Origin: Nioella halotolerans
GTDB lineage: Bacteria; Pseudomonadota; Alphaproteobacteria; Rhodobacterales; Rhodobacteraceae
Assembly (NCBI GenBank): GCA_003428585.1
Contig: QVQC01000029.1
Span: 124,001 to 188,000 of the forward strand
Direction: 5' to 3'
DNA: 64,000 nucleotides
Below the pieces are notes generated by a model. That model saw nothing but the letters and a program-made list of their open reading frames with translations. It did not search any database and was not told the DNA's origin. The number at the start of each line of letters is the position of its first letter. Positions within the stretch are counted from its first letter, which is position 1. This document shows, in pieces, positions 1 to 8,341 of this stretch. Both the position numbers and the translations under genes were made by a program.

Positions 1-723
1 CCGGAAAAGCAGGATCTTTCGGGGTCGATCCGGCTAGGCGCACGGACGAAACTGATGGAGGAACTTGCAGAGCTGGACGCCCAGCGCGCCAAGCTTGTCT
101 CCCATCGCGGTCGTGCCGTTCTGGAAGATGCCCGCGCCATCGTCGACCGCGACGGCGTCACCGATATCACCACGCGCCTGCGCCATGGCGATATCGTCGA
201 GGCCATCACCGAGGTCGAAAGCGATGCCCGGGTCATCGTGATCGGGAAACGCGGCGAGGCCGCGGATTTCGCGAAGGGGCATCTGGGGTCGAACCTCGAA
301 CGGATCGTGCGCGCGGCAACCCGTCCGATCTTCGTGGCCTCGCGCGCCTTCAAGCTGATCGAGAAGGTGCTGGTGGCCTATGATGGCGGAAGTTCCGCCA
401 TGAAGGCGGTCGATCACATCGCGCGCAGCCCGCTTTTCCGTGACCTGAAGATCGAGGTGATCACCGTGGGCGCCGACAGCGCCGATCACCGCAAGGGGCT
501 GGAGGATGCCAAGGCGCTCCTGAAGGCAGCCGGGATGGATGCGGCAACGCGCATCGTCGAAGGGCGGCCCGAGGATGTGCTGGGCAAGCTGGTCGAGGAA
601 GAAGCCTTCGGGATGCTGGTCATGGGGGCCTATGGCCACAGTCGCATCCGAAGCCTCGTCATCGGGTCAACCACGACCGAGATGGTACGTTCCTGCAAGG
701 TGCCGGTCGTCCTGATGCGCTAA
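1..723 (+). CDS. Universal stress protein, two UspA domains, 5' end missing
   Basis: The reading frame is open from base 1, so the gene starts outside the window. The visible part ends one UspA domain and contains a complete second one. The second carries the nucleotide-binding loop G-x2-G-x9-G-S/T as GAYGHSRIRSLVIGST near the C-terminus; the first has a related GKRG...GHLGSN stretch. Tandem Usp proteins of about 280 residues are common in alphaproteobacteria and are cytoplasmic stress-survival factors; the exact role of this one cannot be told. It stops at TAA 721-723 with no neighbour on the same strand for about 700 bases. Confidence 0.9.
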   Translation, partial: PEKQDLSGSIRLGARTKLMEELAELDAQRAKLVSHRGRAVLEDARAIVDRDGVTDITTRLRHGDIVEAITEVESDARVIVIGKRGEAADFAKGHLGSNLERIVRAATRPIFVASRAFKLIEKVLVAYDGGSSAMKAVDHIARSPLFRDLKIEVITVGADSADHRKGLEDAKALLKAAGMDAATRIVEGRPEDVLGKLVEEEAFGMLVMGAYGHSRIRSLVIGSTTTEMVRSCKVPVVLMR

Positions 724-795
724 TCCACCGGGCATCACGCGGTTTTCTGGTGGCAGCCGCGTATCCCCCAAGGCGAGACCGCGTTGCGCGGATAA

Positions 796-1020
796 TTACC
801 GTGACGAGGCCGACTGTGTCGCCTCCACCTCGTTTCCGACCATGGTTGGAAAAGTCTCTTTCAGAAGGGCGGCATCGGCCGGGTCATCCGTTTCGATGTA
901 CGCACGGTCGCCATCCCAGAAGACCCTGTGCGCCCCGGCCCCGAAGTCGAAGATGTAACGGTGTATCCGACCGATCGTTTTCCGGCTGAGTTGCGGGTTC
1001 AGTGCGACTTTCGTGAACAT
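796..1020 (-). CDS. Small hypothetical protein, 74 residues
   Basis: A short minus-strand frame with a well-placed ribosome-binding site: AGGAG lies four to five bases before the ATG. The product is soluble-looking, basic at the N-terminus and acidic toward the end, with aromatic residues in RIHRYIFDFGAGAHRVFWDGDRAYIE. No signal peptide or membrane segment is visible. I do not recognise a family. It is isolated: the stress protein runs toward it on the other strand, and no partner gene is adjacent. The good ribosome-binding site and protein-like composition make it more credible than the overlapping frames on the other strand. Confidence 0.6.
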   Translation of the reverse strand: MFTKVALNPQLSRKTIGRIHRYIFDFGAGAHRVFWDGDRAYIETDDPADAALLKETFPTMVGNEVEATQSASSR

Positions 1021-1426
1021 GGTTCTCCTGCTTACCTTAGGTCACGGCGCGTGGTTGCGTGGCAACCCGGACTGGGCGCGCTGAATTCGAAAACCTGGGC
1101 GCCCTATCATGCTACGCTGCGAACCACTTCTGGCCACGGTGACGTGGGGATACCCTGCAACCCCCCGTCGAGTCCAGATACCGACATGGCAGGCTGCCAT
1201 GCAAGAAACGGTTACCTCGTGCGAGGCTTTCCGTGACCCAGGACTTGGCTGCCCGCGCAGACTTGCATCCCTCCCGGTCTTGTGAAACGCTTACTGAACA
1301 TGTGCAGTTCTTGGCGTGTCGAAGACTGCCGCCATCCCACGGATAGAACGCTGACGACAGTATCGCGCGGACCAGTTCCCGGTCGCGCGCCCGCCCGCTT
1401 GGAACAGACAGGATTAGACAGCCAGG
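1021..1426. other. Intergenic stretch, nothing recognised
   Basis: About 400 bases between the small minus-strand gene and the MFS transporter. I looked for tRNA-like folds, repeats, terminators and ribosome-binding sites and saw none that stand out. It presumably holds the divergent promoters of the two flanking genes. Overlapping open frames here have no convincing start signals. Confidence 0.5.
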
Positions 1427-2647
1427 ATGCTGACCTTTTTCAGGCAAAACAAAAAATGGCTGGCGGCGGGTTTCTTGCTTACCTCGTCCACCGCCTTTGG
1501 CCAGACATGGTTCATTTCGCTGTTCGCCGGGTTCATCCGCGAGGATTACGGGCTAAGCGACGGCGACTGGGGCAGCCTTTACACGGTTGCGACGCTGAGC
1601 GCCGCGGCCCTGATGTTCTGGCGCGGATCGGTGGCCGACACCGTTCCCTTGTCGCGCCTTGCGCCGATCACCGCGCTTGTCTTCGCGGCGGCCTGTCTTG
1701 CAATGTCGTTTTCATCGGGGTCGGTCTTGCTTCTCGGCATTACGCTATTCGTGCTGCGCTTTTGCGGGCAAGGCATGTTCAGCCATATCGCGATGACGGC
1801 GATGGGTCGCTGGTTCGAGGCGCGGCGCGGGCAGGCCGTTTCGATCGCCAATCTCGGCCACCCGACAAGTGAAATGACCCTCTCCATCCTCACGGTGCTT
1901 GTGGTTGCGATCATCGGTTGGCGGCCGACATGGTTCGCCGTTGCGATCATCCTCGCCCTCGGGGTCGCGCCGGTCCTGTGGCTGCTGTTGCGCGATGACC
2001 GGTCGCCACAAGGCAGTGGCGAGACGCAGATGATGACCGGGTTGATGGGACGGCATTGGCGGCGGCGCGACGCCGTGCGGCACTGGCTGATGCCCGCGCT
2101 TCTGCCGGTGCTTCTGACGCCGGGGTTTATCGGCACGGTCATCTTCTTCCAACAGGTGCATATCGCCGAGGTCAAGGGCTGGACGCTGGTGGAGATGGCG
2201 CCGGGCTATACCGCCTTCGCCACGGCGACCGTCATTTCCGCCTTCCTCGCGGGTTGGGCGGCGGACCGGTTCGGGTCGCAACGCCTGCTGACGGTATTCT
2301 TGCTGCCGATGGGGCTCGGCATCGCCCTTGTCGGTCCGGCCGACCAGGTGATTGCATGGTATGTTGCGCTTGGCGTGATCGGCATCACCCAAGGCACGGC
2401 AAGCGCGCTTTGGGGGGTTCTGCTGCCCGATATCTACGGCACGAAACATCTCGGCGCGATCCGGTCGCTGGCAACGACGGTGATGGTAATCTCGACGGCG
2501 ATCGGGCCGGGCGTCACCGGCCTGCTGATCGACGCCGGTATCGATTTCCCGACGCAGAGCCTTTACATGGGCCTTTGGTGTTTCGGGCTGGCCATCGGCT
2601 GCGCGCTGATCGACCGGCGCCTGACACGGGAATTGCGCGCGGCGTGA
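1427..2647 (+). CDS. MFS transporter
   Basis: A 406-residue, strongly hydrophobic protein with about twelve predicted membrane helices in two halves separated by a basic cytoplasmic loop (around residues 185-220). The first half has the MFS loop features GRW-FEARRGQA after helix 4, and the second half has GWAADRFGSQR between helices 8 and 9, the usual D-R-x-G signature. This makes it a single-protein secondary transporter of the inner membrane, in the broad monocarboxylate/oxalate-type part of the superfamily. The substrate is unknown. The ATG at 1427 has only a weak ribosome-binding site (CCAGG). It is a single gene, followed by a convergent operon. Confidence 0.85.
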   Translation: MLTFFRQNKKWLAAGFLLTSSTAFGQTWFISLFAGFIREDYGLSDGDWGSLYTVATLSAAALMFWRGSVADTVPLSRLAPITALVFAAACLAMSFSSGSVLLLGITLFVLRFCGQGMFSHIAMTAMGRWFEARRGQAVSIANLGHPTSEMTLSILTVLVVAIIGWRPTWFAVAIILALGVAPVLWLLLRDDRSPQGSGETQMMTGLMGRHWRRRDAVRHWLMPALLPVLLTPGFIGTVIFFQQVHIAEVKGWTLVEMAPGYTAFATATVISAFLAGWAADRFGSQRLLTVFLLPMGLGIALVGPADQVIAWYVALGVIGITQGTASALWGVLLPDIYGTKHLGAIRSLATTVMVISTAIGPGVTGLLIDAGIDFPTQSLYMGLWCFGLAIGCALIDRRLTRELRAA

Positions 2648-2828
2648 CGCGCATCGGTCGGACTCCCGTGGCTCTGTTCCGGCCATCAGCCTGTTAGAAT
2701 CGGGCAGGCGCGTTCCCCGAGATCACGGTTTGCGACCGGTTCCGACAGGACGGCGTCCGGCCGGGTGAGGGCATGGCAACCGGGCTTTGGTATTGTGAGC
2801 GCCACATCGGGTGTGTCGTTCCGTCTGC

Positions 2829-3434
2829 TCACCCTGCCTGCCGGCGCGCGAAAACCGCCATCTGGCTGGCGCCGCCCAGATCGGGATGGGCACCGGCGAT
2901 GTCGTGAAAGTGCACATCATGGCCCGCGACACCAGCCACCCGCCGGCCCCATTTTCGAAACTTCGCGCGGTCCCATTCAAACCGGTGGTCTGGGTGGCGC
3001 ATGCGGTGGGGCGGCACGCCAAGCAGCGGATTGAACTCGGCATTGGGCGTGGTGATCACTACCCGGCCCGGACGCAACGTGCGGAAAAGCGCATTTTCCA
3101 GCTTCGACAGCTTGTCCGGGTCGATGTGTTCGATCGTCTCGACCAGCACCGCGCAATCGTAGCCGGCAAGGTCCGACGGCGGATCGGTCATCGAGGCAAG
3201 ACGCACATCGACCCGCGGCACCCGGACCCCGGCCGCGGCAAGGCGGGTTTCGAGCCGTCGGAGCGCATCGGCATCGATATCAAGACCGACCAGCGCCTCG
3301 ATCCGCGGCTCCTGCGCCAGCCGCACGAAAAGGTCGCCGTCGCCACAGCCAAGGTCGAGCACCCGGCGCGCCCCGCTCTTGCGCACGGCGGCCAGCACGG
3401 CGGTCAAGCGTTCCTCGTGAAGCCAGCTTGTCAT
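2829..3434 (-). CDS. Hen1-type RNA 3'-terminal ribose 2'-O-methyltransferase domain, stand-alone
   Basis: A 201-residue class I SAM methyltransferase. The SAM loop VLDLGCGDGDL is at residues 25-35. The rest carries the Hen1 signature: the metal-binding E-T-I-E-H (E99, E102, H103), then VVITTPNAEFN (125-135), HPDHRFEW (147-154, second metal histidine H150) and a C-terminal GGASQMAVF. In plants and animals Hen1 methylates the 3' end of small RNAs; bacterial Hen1 normally seals repaired RNA together with the repair enzyme Pnkp and carries a long N-terminal region. Here only the methyltransferase domain is present and no Pnkp gene is nearby. The start is the ATG that overlaps the upstream stop as ATGA (3431-3434). 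Family assignment is firm; substrate is inferred. Confidence 0.8.
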   Translation of the reverse strand: MTSWLHEERLTAVLAAVRKSGARRVLDLGCGDGDLFVRLAQEPRIEALVGLDIDADALRRLETRLAAAGVRVPRVDVRLASMTDPPSDLAGYDCAVLVETIEHIDPDKLSKLENALFRTLRPGRVVITTPNAEFNPLLGVPPHRMRHPDHRFEWDRAKFRKWGRRVAGVAGHDVHFHDIAGAHPDLGGASQMAVFARRQAG

Positions 3435-4114
3435 GCGCCGCCTTCTGGACGTTGCATCAGCACCACATCCTTGCACGGCACAGCACAGGACCAGCCCCAG
3501 CGTGCGGCGAGAAAGCGAAACGTCTGCTCGCGGTAAAAGATCACATGCGTGGGGTCCTTTCGGTAATGCCAGTTGGCAAAGCGGGCGTCGTCGGTCTGGA
3601 AGCAGGTCATCACCGCAAGCAAACCGCCGGGGCGAACCAACGCGCGCAACCGGGCGAATTCCGCGGTCGGGCGGTGGAAATGCTCCGCCGTCTCGGTGCA
3701 CGTGACGAAATCATAGGTGGCGTCCAGCGGGGCCCTGTCGGGCGCGAAAAAGGGATCATATGTCGCCACCGCGTGCCCCGCCTCGTGTAGCATCGCCGCC
3801 AGCGCCGGTCCCGGGCCGCAGCCGAAATCCAGCCCGCGCGACCCGGGCGCCAGCCGTGCCAGCAACGGATCGGCCAGTTTCGACAGGAAGCGGCGATAGC
3901 CGGGGTCATCTACCTCGTTCTCGTGATGCAGGTAATGGGCATGCTCGTCATCTCGCGTCGGATGCTGCGCCGGATCGAGAAACCGCGCCGCGCAGGCGCG
4001 GCAGCGGAAGTAGCGTCGCGCGTCCACGTCGATGAACGGCTCCGCCCCAGCCGCGCAAACCGGGCACACCCGTGCCGCGCGGGATGGATCGTCAGGCAAG
4101 GGCCGGGGTGTCAT
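3431..4114 (-). CDS. SAM-dependent methyltransferase with N-terminal zinc ribbon
   Basis: A 227-residue protein. A four-cysteine zinc ribbon, C17-x2-C20 and C38-x2-C41, comes first, then a class I methyltransferase domain with the SAM loop LDFGCGPGP (95-103), an acidic TYDPFF strand, and TCTETAEHF followed by LRPGG-like VRPGGLL. Similar zinc-ribbon methyltransferases are usually annotated only as class I methyltransferases; I cannot name the substrate. The start chosen overlaps the stop of the upstream gene by four bases (ATGA), and its own stop overlaps the Hen1-type gene the same way, so the three genes are translationally coupled. The zinc ribbon would fit a nucleic-acid or protein substrate, but that is inference. 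Confidence 0.8.
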   Translation of the reverse strand: MTPRPLPDDPSRAARVCPVCAAGAEPFIDVDARRYFRCRACAARFLDPAQHPTRDDEHAHYLHHENEVDDPGYRRFLSKLADPLLARLAPGSRGLDFGCGPGPALAAMLHEAGHAVATYDPFFAPDRAPLDATYDFVTCTETAEHFHRPTAEFARLRALVRPGGLLAVMTCFQTDDARFANWHYRKDPTHVIFYREQTFRFLAARWGWSCAVPCKDVVLMQRPEGGA

Positions 4115-4830
4115 ACCGTCTCCGCCCGCGCGAGGTAGACCGTCTGCGTGAAGGGCCGTCCCGTCAGCGGGTTGTCGAAGGTGACTGGCTCGGCCCATGC
4201 CACCGGGAAAGCCGCATGCAATCGGTCAAGGAAGCGTTGATCCGTCACCTTGTCGGACCACAGGCCAAAGACGCCGCCCGGCTTCAGGTGCCGTTTCAGC
4301 GCGATCAGACCCTCGGGCCGGTAGAAACTGCCGCTGCGATCATCCAGCAGGTGATCGGGCGCATGGTCGATATCGGCCAAGATTGCATCGAAGCGGCGAC
4401 CGGGCTGGTCCGGATCGAACCCCTGCCCTGCCGCCATGGCGAAGAAGTCTCCCTTGACCAAGCGACAGCGCGGATCCCCGGAAAGCACAGTGCCCAACGG
4501 CAGAATGCCCGTCTCGTGCCACTCGATCACCGGGGCGAGGAACTCCACCACCGTCAGGTCATCGACCGGCCCCGCCCGCAGCGCGGCATCGGCGGTGTAG
4601 CCAAGGCCAAGGCCGCCGATCACCACGTCAAGGCTGTCGCCCGTGCAGGCGGCCACCCCCAGACGTGCCAGCGCGACCTCGGAAGCGGTGAAAGCGCTTG
4701 TCATCAGGTAGTCCTGCCCGAGCATGATCTCGAACACGTCGCCGCCCAACCGCAGGTCACGCCGACGGCGCAGGCTGAGCGGGCCGATCGGCGTCGGGGC
4801 ATAGTCGAGCTCCTCGAAAAACGCGCTCAT
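4111..4830 (-). CDS. Spermidine-synthase-like aminopropyltransferase/methyltransferase
   Basis: A 239-residue Rossmann-fold protein related to polyamine aminopropyltransferases. It has VVIGGLGLGYTADAAL as the nucleotide loop, VVEFLAPVIEWH as the following acidic strand and ILADIDHAPDHLL where spermidine synthases have the catalytic acidic motif (usually D-x-x-D). The short length and unusual acidic motif mean true spermidine synthase activity is uncertain; several relatives have other roles. The ATG at 4830 is the last one before the conserved region, with a weak site ahead of it. It is the first gene of a three-gene methyltransferase operon and is divergent from the RNase D gene, about 175 bases away. 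Confidence 0.75.
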   Translation of the reverse strand: MSAFFEELDYAPTPIGPLSLRRRRDLRLGGDVFEIMLGQDYLMTSAFTASEVALARLGVAACTGDSLDVVIGGLGLGYTADAALRAGPVDDLTVVEFLAPVIEWHETGILPLGTVLSGDPRCRLVKGDFFAMAAGQGFDPDQPGRRFDAILADIDHAPDHLLDDRSGSFYRPEGLIALKRHLKPGGVFGLWSDKVTDQRFLDRLHAAFPVAWAEPVTFDNPLTGRPFTQTVYLARAETV

Positions 4831-5006
4831 TCTTGCCGCCGGTCCCGGCCTGCCCGGCCGTGCTGTTGGTCTGTCATGCTCATGCCCCCTTATCGACCGG
4901 ATGCTGCGCGGACTCAATCGCCAACCCGGACCCACCGGCAAGAGTTGCCAAGACCCGGCAAAGCTGGCACCTAGGCGCGCATGCAGGCCCCGAGACCGGA
5001 GACGAC

Positions 5007-5618
5007 ATGACGATACACCTTTACAAGAACGACCTCCCGGACGATCTCGATCTCGGGCCGATCGTTGCCATCGACTGCGAAACCATGGGCCTGAACCCAC
5101 ATCGCGACCGGCTTTGCCTCGTGCAGATGTCGGGCGGCGACGGCCATGCCCATCTGATACAGGTCGAGAAGGGCCAGACGGAGGCGCCCAACCTTGCGCG
5201 GATGCTGGAAGATCCGGCAGTGCTGAAACTGTTTCATTTCGGCCGGTTCGACATCGCGGTGATGTATCACGCCTTCGGGGCGCTTGCCGCGCCGGTCTTT
5301 TGCACCAAGATCGCCTCCAAGCTGGTCCGCACCTATACCGACCGGCACGGGCTACGGAACCTGTGCCAGGAAATGCTGAACGTGGATATTTCGAAGCAGC
5401 AGCAAAGTTCCGACTGGGGCGCACCGGACCTGACGGATGCACAGATGACCTACGCGGCCTCCGATGTGCTTTACCTGCACAGGCTGAGGAACATGTTCAA
5501 CGAACGCCTCGCACGTGAGGACCGGACCGAGATGGCGCAGGCCTGTTTCGACTTCCTCCCGATGCGTGCCAAGCTCGATCTCACAGGCTGGCCCGAGATC
5601 GACATCTTCGCGCATTGA
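5007..5618 (+). CDS. rnd: Ribonuclease D (short form)
   Basis: A 203-residue 3'-5' exonuclease of the DEDDy type. The five catalytic residues are visible: D23 and E25 in AIDCETMGL, D82 in HFGRFDIAV, and Y149 and D153 in MTYAASDVLYL. It lacks the C-terminal HRDC domains of E. coli RNase D, as is usual for the alphaproteobacterial short form. The family trims the 3' ends of tRNA precursors and other small stable RNAs in the cytoplasm. The ATG at 5007 was chosen because the conserved domain starts right after it; the upstream part of the open frame is not protein-like. It is followed 12 bases later by lptC, so it may be the first gene of the lpt transcript. Confidence 0.9.
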   Translation: MTIHLYKNDLPDDLDLGPIVAIDCETMGLNPHRDRLCLVQMSGGDGHAHLIQVEKGQTEAPNLARMLEDPAVLKLFHFGRFDIAVMYHAFGALAAPVFCTKIASKLVRTYTDRHGLRNLCQEMLNVDISKQQQSSDWGAPDLTDAQMTYAASDVLYLHRLRNMFNERLAREDRTEMAQACFDFLPMRAKLDLTGWPEIDIFAH

Positions 5619-5630
5619 GGCCCTGACCGG

Positions 5631-6227
5631 ATGGCGGCGCCCAACACCTATTCCCAGGTCGTGGCATGGGCCAAGGTCATCTTGCCGCTGCTGGCACTTG
5701 CGCTTTTGTCGACCCTGTTCCTGTTTTCCAACGCCCCCGACCCGGAACGCGCCATTCCCTTCGCCGAGGTGGACGTGGAGGAACTGGCCCGCGAACAGCG
5801 TGTCGGGAACCCCCGGATCGCCGGCACCCTGCCCGACGGGCGCGAGGTGATCTTCACCGCGGAACGCGCCGCACCCGCCCTGACCGATCCCCGGCTGATT
5901 TCGGCCAACGCGGTACAGGCCAGGATCGACCTCGATTCCGATGCCTTCCTGTCAATCCTGTCCGGCGATGCCCTGTTCGACCCGCGGCAAGAGATCGCCG
6001 ATCTCGGCGAGAATGTGGAACTGACCACCTCTTCCGGGCTCCGGCTGACCACGGCGACGCTGCGGCTGAACCTCTCCGAGTCCACGGCCCAAGCCCCGCA
6101 AGAGGTGCGCCTGACCGGCCCCGGTCTGGACCTGATGGCAGGCGCGATGCAGCTCTCGGTAAGTGAAGGCAACGACGTGGCCCTTTTTAATGGCGGCGTT
6201 CGGGTGCTATACGATCCCCAGAATTGA
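5631..6227 (+). CDS. lptC: LPS export protein LptC
   Basis: A 198-residue bitopic inner-membrane protein with one N-terminal membrane helix (about residues 12-32) and a periplasmic beta-jellyroll domain. LptC receives lipopolysaccharide from the LptB2FG extractor and hands it to LptA. The sequence is divergent, as LptC usually is; the assignment rests on architecture plus position directly before lptA and lptB. The gene ends ten bases before the lptA start. Confidence 0.85.
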   Translation: MAAPNTYSQVVAWAKVILPLLALALLSTLFLFSNAPDPERAIPFAEVDVEELAREQRVGNPRIAGTLPDGREVIFTAERAAPALTDPRLISANAVQARIDLDSDAFLSILSGDALFDPRQEIADLGENVELTTSSGLRLTTATLRLNLSESTAQAPQEVRLTGPGLDLMAGAMQLSVSEGNDVALFNGGVRVLYDPQN

Positions 6228-6237
6228 TGGAGTTTCG

Positions 6238-6723
6238 ATGCGCACCTTTTTGCTTGCCTTGTTCCTGACCTGCCTTGCCGCGCCCCTTGCATGGGCGCAA
6301 ACCGCCATCGGTTTCGGTGGCGTGGCGCATGACGCCAGCCAACAGATCGAGGTGACATCCGATAGCCTGCGCGTTGACCAGACCAGCGGGAACGCCGTTT
6401 TCATCGGCGATGTCATCATCATTCAGGGCGATCTGCGCATGGCCGCAGGCGAGGTGACCGTCATCTACGGCACCGGTGACACGCAGGAGGTGCAACAGGT
6501 TCTGGCCATGGGCGGGGTTCTGCTGACCCGTGGCGATGATGCCGCCGAGGGCGAGCAGGCCGAGTATTCCGTCGCCGACGGCACCGTGATCATGTCCGGC
6601 AACGTGCTGGTCACGCAGGGACGCACGACGATCGCCGGCGACCGTCTCAATATCGACCTGACAACCGGGAACGGTACGGTCGAGGGCCGGGTGCGCACCA
6701 TCCTGCAACCGGACGGGCAATGA
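6238..6723 (+). CDS. lptA: LPS transport periplasmic protein LptA
   Basis: A 161-residue secreted protein with a clear signal peptide (MRTFLLALFLTCLAAPLAWA, cleavage after AWA). The mature part is an OstA-like beta-jellyroll: EVTSDSLRVDQTSGNAVFIGDV is the typical opening repeat, followed by GDLRMAAGEVTVIY and SVADGTVIMSGNVLVTQG. LptA forms the periplasmic bridge for lipopolysaccharide between LptC and LptD. The ATG at 6238 has GGAG seven to eight bases ahead and is preferred over an upstream in-frame ATG inside lptC because it begins the signal peptide. lptB starts four bases after its stop. Confidence 0.9.
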   Translation: MRTFLLALFLTCLAAPLAWAQTAIGFGGVAHDASQQIEVTSDSLRVDQTSGNAVFIGDVIIIQGDLRMAAGEVTVIYGTGDTQEVQQVLAMGGVLLTRGDDAAEGEQAEYSVADGTVIMSGNVLVTQGRTTIAGDRLNIDLTTGNGTVEGRVRTILQPDGQ

Positions 6724-6727
6724 CCCC

Positions 6728-7489
6728 ATGTCGGACAGTCCTGACCTGACAATGGAGCCGGGCCAGCAGGGCCTGCGCATTTCCAACCTTCGCAAAAGCT
6801 ACAAGCGCCGCCCGGTCATCCGCGACGTCACCCTGTCGCTCGACCGCGGCGAGGTGGTGGCGCTGCTCGGGCCCAATGGTTCCGGCAAGACGACCTGTTT
6901 CTATGCCATCGCGGGGCTGGTCGCGCCCGAGGGCGGCACCGTCGTTCTGGACGGGCAGGATATCACCTACCTGCCCATGTATCGCCGCGCCAAGGCCGGT
7001 ATCGGCTATCTGCCGCAGGAAATGTCGATCTTCCGTGGCCTGACGGTCGAGGACAACATCTTGGCCATTCTGGAACTGACCGAGAAAGACCGCCACAAAC
7101 GCCATGAGCGGCTGGAAGAACTGCTGTCGGAATTTTCCATCACGCACCTGCGCGCCGCGCCCGCGGTCTCGCTGTCGGGGGGGGAAAGGCGGCGGGCGGA
7201 GATCGCGCGCTGCCTTGCGTCGAATCCGCGCTACCTGCTGCTGGACGAACCCTTCGCCGGGGTCGATCCGATCGCGGTGTCGGAAATTCGGGCGCTTGTT
7301 TCGGATTTGCGCCAGCGGGGGCTTGGCGTGTTGATCACCGACCACAACGTGCGCGAAACGCTGGAAATCGTGGATCGCGCCTACATCCTGCACGATGGCA
7401 CCGTGTTGATGAGCGGCACCCCCGAAGAAGTGGTGCAGGATGAAAACGTTCGCCGCGTCTATCTGGGCCACAGTTTCCGCATCAGCTGA
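6728..7489 (+). CDS. lptB: LPS export ABC transporter ATPase LptB
   Basis: A 253-residue ABC ATPase. Walker A is GPNGSGKTT (48-56), the signature is LSGGERRRAEIARCLA, Walker B is YLLLDEPFAGVDP, and the switch histidine is in ITDHNVRETL. These match LptB closely, including the GGERRR form of the signature. LptB powers extraction of lipopolysaccharide from the inner membrane with LptF and LptG, which are not in this window. In many alphaproteobacteria rpoN follows lptB; here hpf and ptsN follow instead and rpoN is absent. Confidence 0.95.
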   Translation: MSDSPDLTMEPGQQGLRISNLRKSYKRRPVIRDVTLSLDRGEVVALLGPNGSGKTTCFYAIAGLVAPEGGTVVLDGQDITYLPMYRRAKAGIGYLPQEMSIFRGLTVEDNILAILELTEKDRHKRHERLEELLSEFSITHLRAAPAVSLSGGERRRAEIARCLASNPRYLLLDEPFAGVDPIAVSEIRALVSDLRQRGLGVLITDHNVRETLEIVDRAYILHDGTVLMSGTPEEVVQDENVRRVYLGHSFRIS

Positions 7490-7524
7490 CCCACCGGGAC
7501 GCGGGCAGTCACGGCGAGTTGTCG

Positions 7525-7555
7525 TTGACAGCCCCCCCTGTTTCAGCGCCAAATA
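7525..7555 (+). promoter_or_regulatory. Possible promoter before hpf
   Basis: A perfect -35 hexamer TTGACA sits at 7525-7530. The best -10 candidate, CAAATA at 7550-7555, lies 19 bases later, which is longer than ideal. It is in the 231-base gap between lptB and hpf and is the only promoter-like element I can see there. Confidence 0.25.
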
Positions 7556-7720
7556 GCACCGATGTTCGACCGCGGTCCCGATCCCTGCAGGCAAATCCCC
7601 GGAGCCACCGGACCGATTTGTTCGAACCGGAGTCAGGGCCGCGATACCCGGCATCCTTGTCCTGATTGACGGCCGGGTGGGAGTGATCCCGAACCGGCCG
7701 TTCGCATCTACGGAGGTCCC

Positions 7721-8287
7721 ATGCGCTATCAAATCAGCGGAAAGCAAATCGATATCGGCGACGCCTTGCAGGTCTATGTCAAGGACGCCCTTGGCGCTGC
7801 CGTCCAAAAATACGCTGAGCGTCCGACCGACGCGACCGTCATCTTTTCCAGAAGCGGGCATGAATATGTCTGCGAGGCAACGGTGCATCTTTCGACCGGG
7901 CTAACCGCCTCGGCGAAAGCCTCCGCATCCGAAATCCATGCCTCGTTCGACCAATGCGCCGACAAGATGGAAAAGCAGTTGCGCCGCTACAAGCGACGCC
8001 TGAAAGACCACCACATCAAGCGGTCGCAACCCGTTGAACATTTTGCCGGCTCCTCGTATATCCTCGCGGGTTCGGAAGGCGGGGATGAACAAGAACCCGA
8101 ATCGCTGCAACCGATCATCGTGGCCGAGATGGAGGCGAAGATCCCCTCGCTCTCGGTCGGGGAAGCGGTGATGCAAATGGAGATCGCCGGCGCCCCCATG
8201 CTGGTCTTCCGAAACGAGGGACATGACGGGGTGAACGTCGTTTACCGCCGCGATGACGGGAATGTCGGCTGGATCGATCCCCGTTGA
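7721..8287 (+). CDS. hpf: Ribosome hibernation promoting factor, long form
   Basis: A 188-residue protein. The N-terminal S30AE/YfiA domain (about 1-100) ends in the basic KQLRRYKRRLKDHH segment that contacts 16S rRNA. The C-terminal domain (about 130-188, PIIVAEMEAKIPSLSVGEAVMQM to the end) is the dimerisation domain of long HPF, which pairs two 70S ribosomes into 100S dimers during starvation. A strong ribosome-binding site, CGGAGG, precedes the ATG. ptsN follows 54 bases downstream, the usual neighbour in proteobacteria. Confidence 0.95.
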   Translation: MRYQISGKQIDIGDALQVYVKDALGAAVQKYAERPTDATVIFSRSGHEYVCEATVHLSTGLTASAKASASEIHASFDQCADKMEKQLRRYKRRLKDHHIKRSQPVEHFAGSSYILAGSEGGDEQEPESLQPIIVAEMEAKIPSLSVGEAVMQMEIAGAPMLVFRNEGHDGVNVVYRRDDGNVGWIDPR

Positions 8288-8341
8288 GTCAAGCATCTGG
8301 GGCCGGGTCGTCTCGGCGCGGCCCCGAAACGGGACGATACG

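Noticed and set aside
7490..7720. Small RNA gene between lptB and hpf
   Set aside because: Only a -35-like TTGACA stands out; no terminator or stable fold supports a separate RNA.
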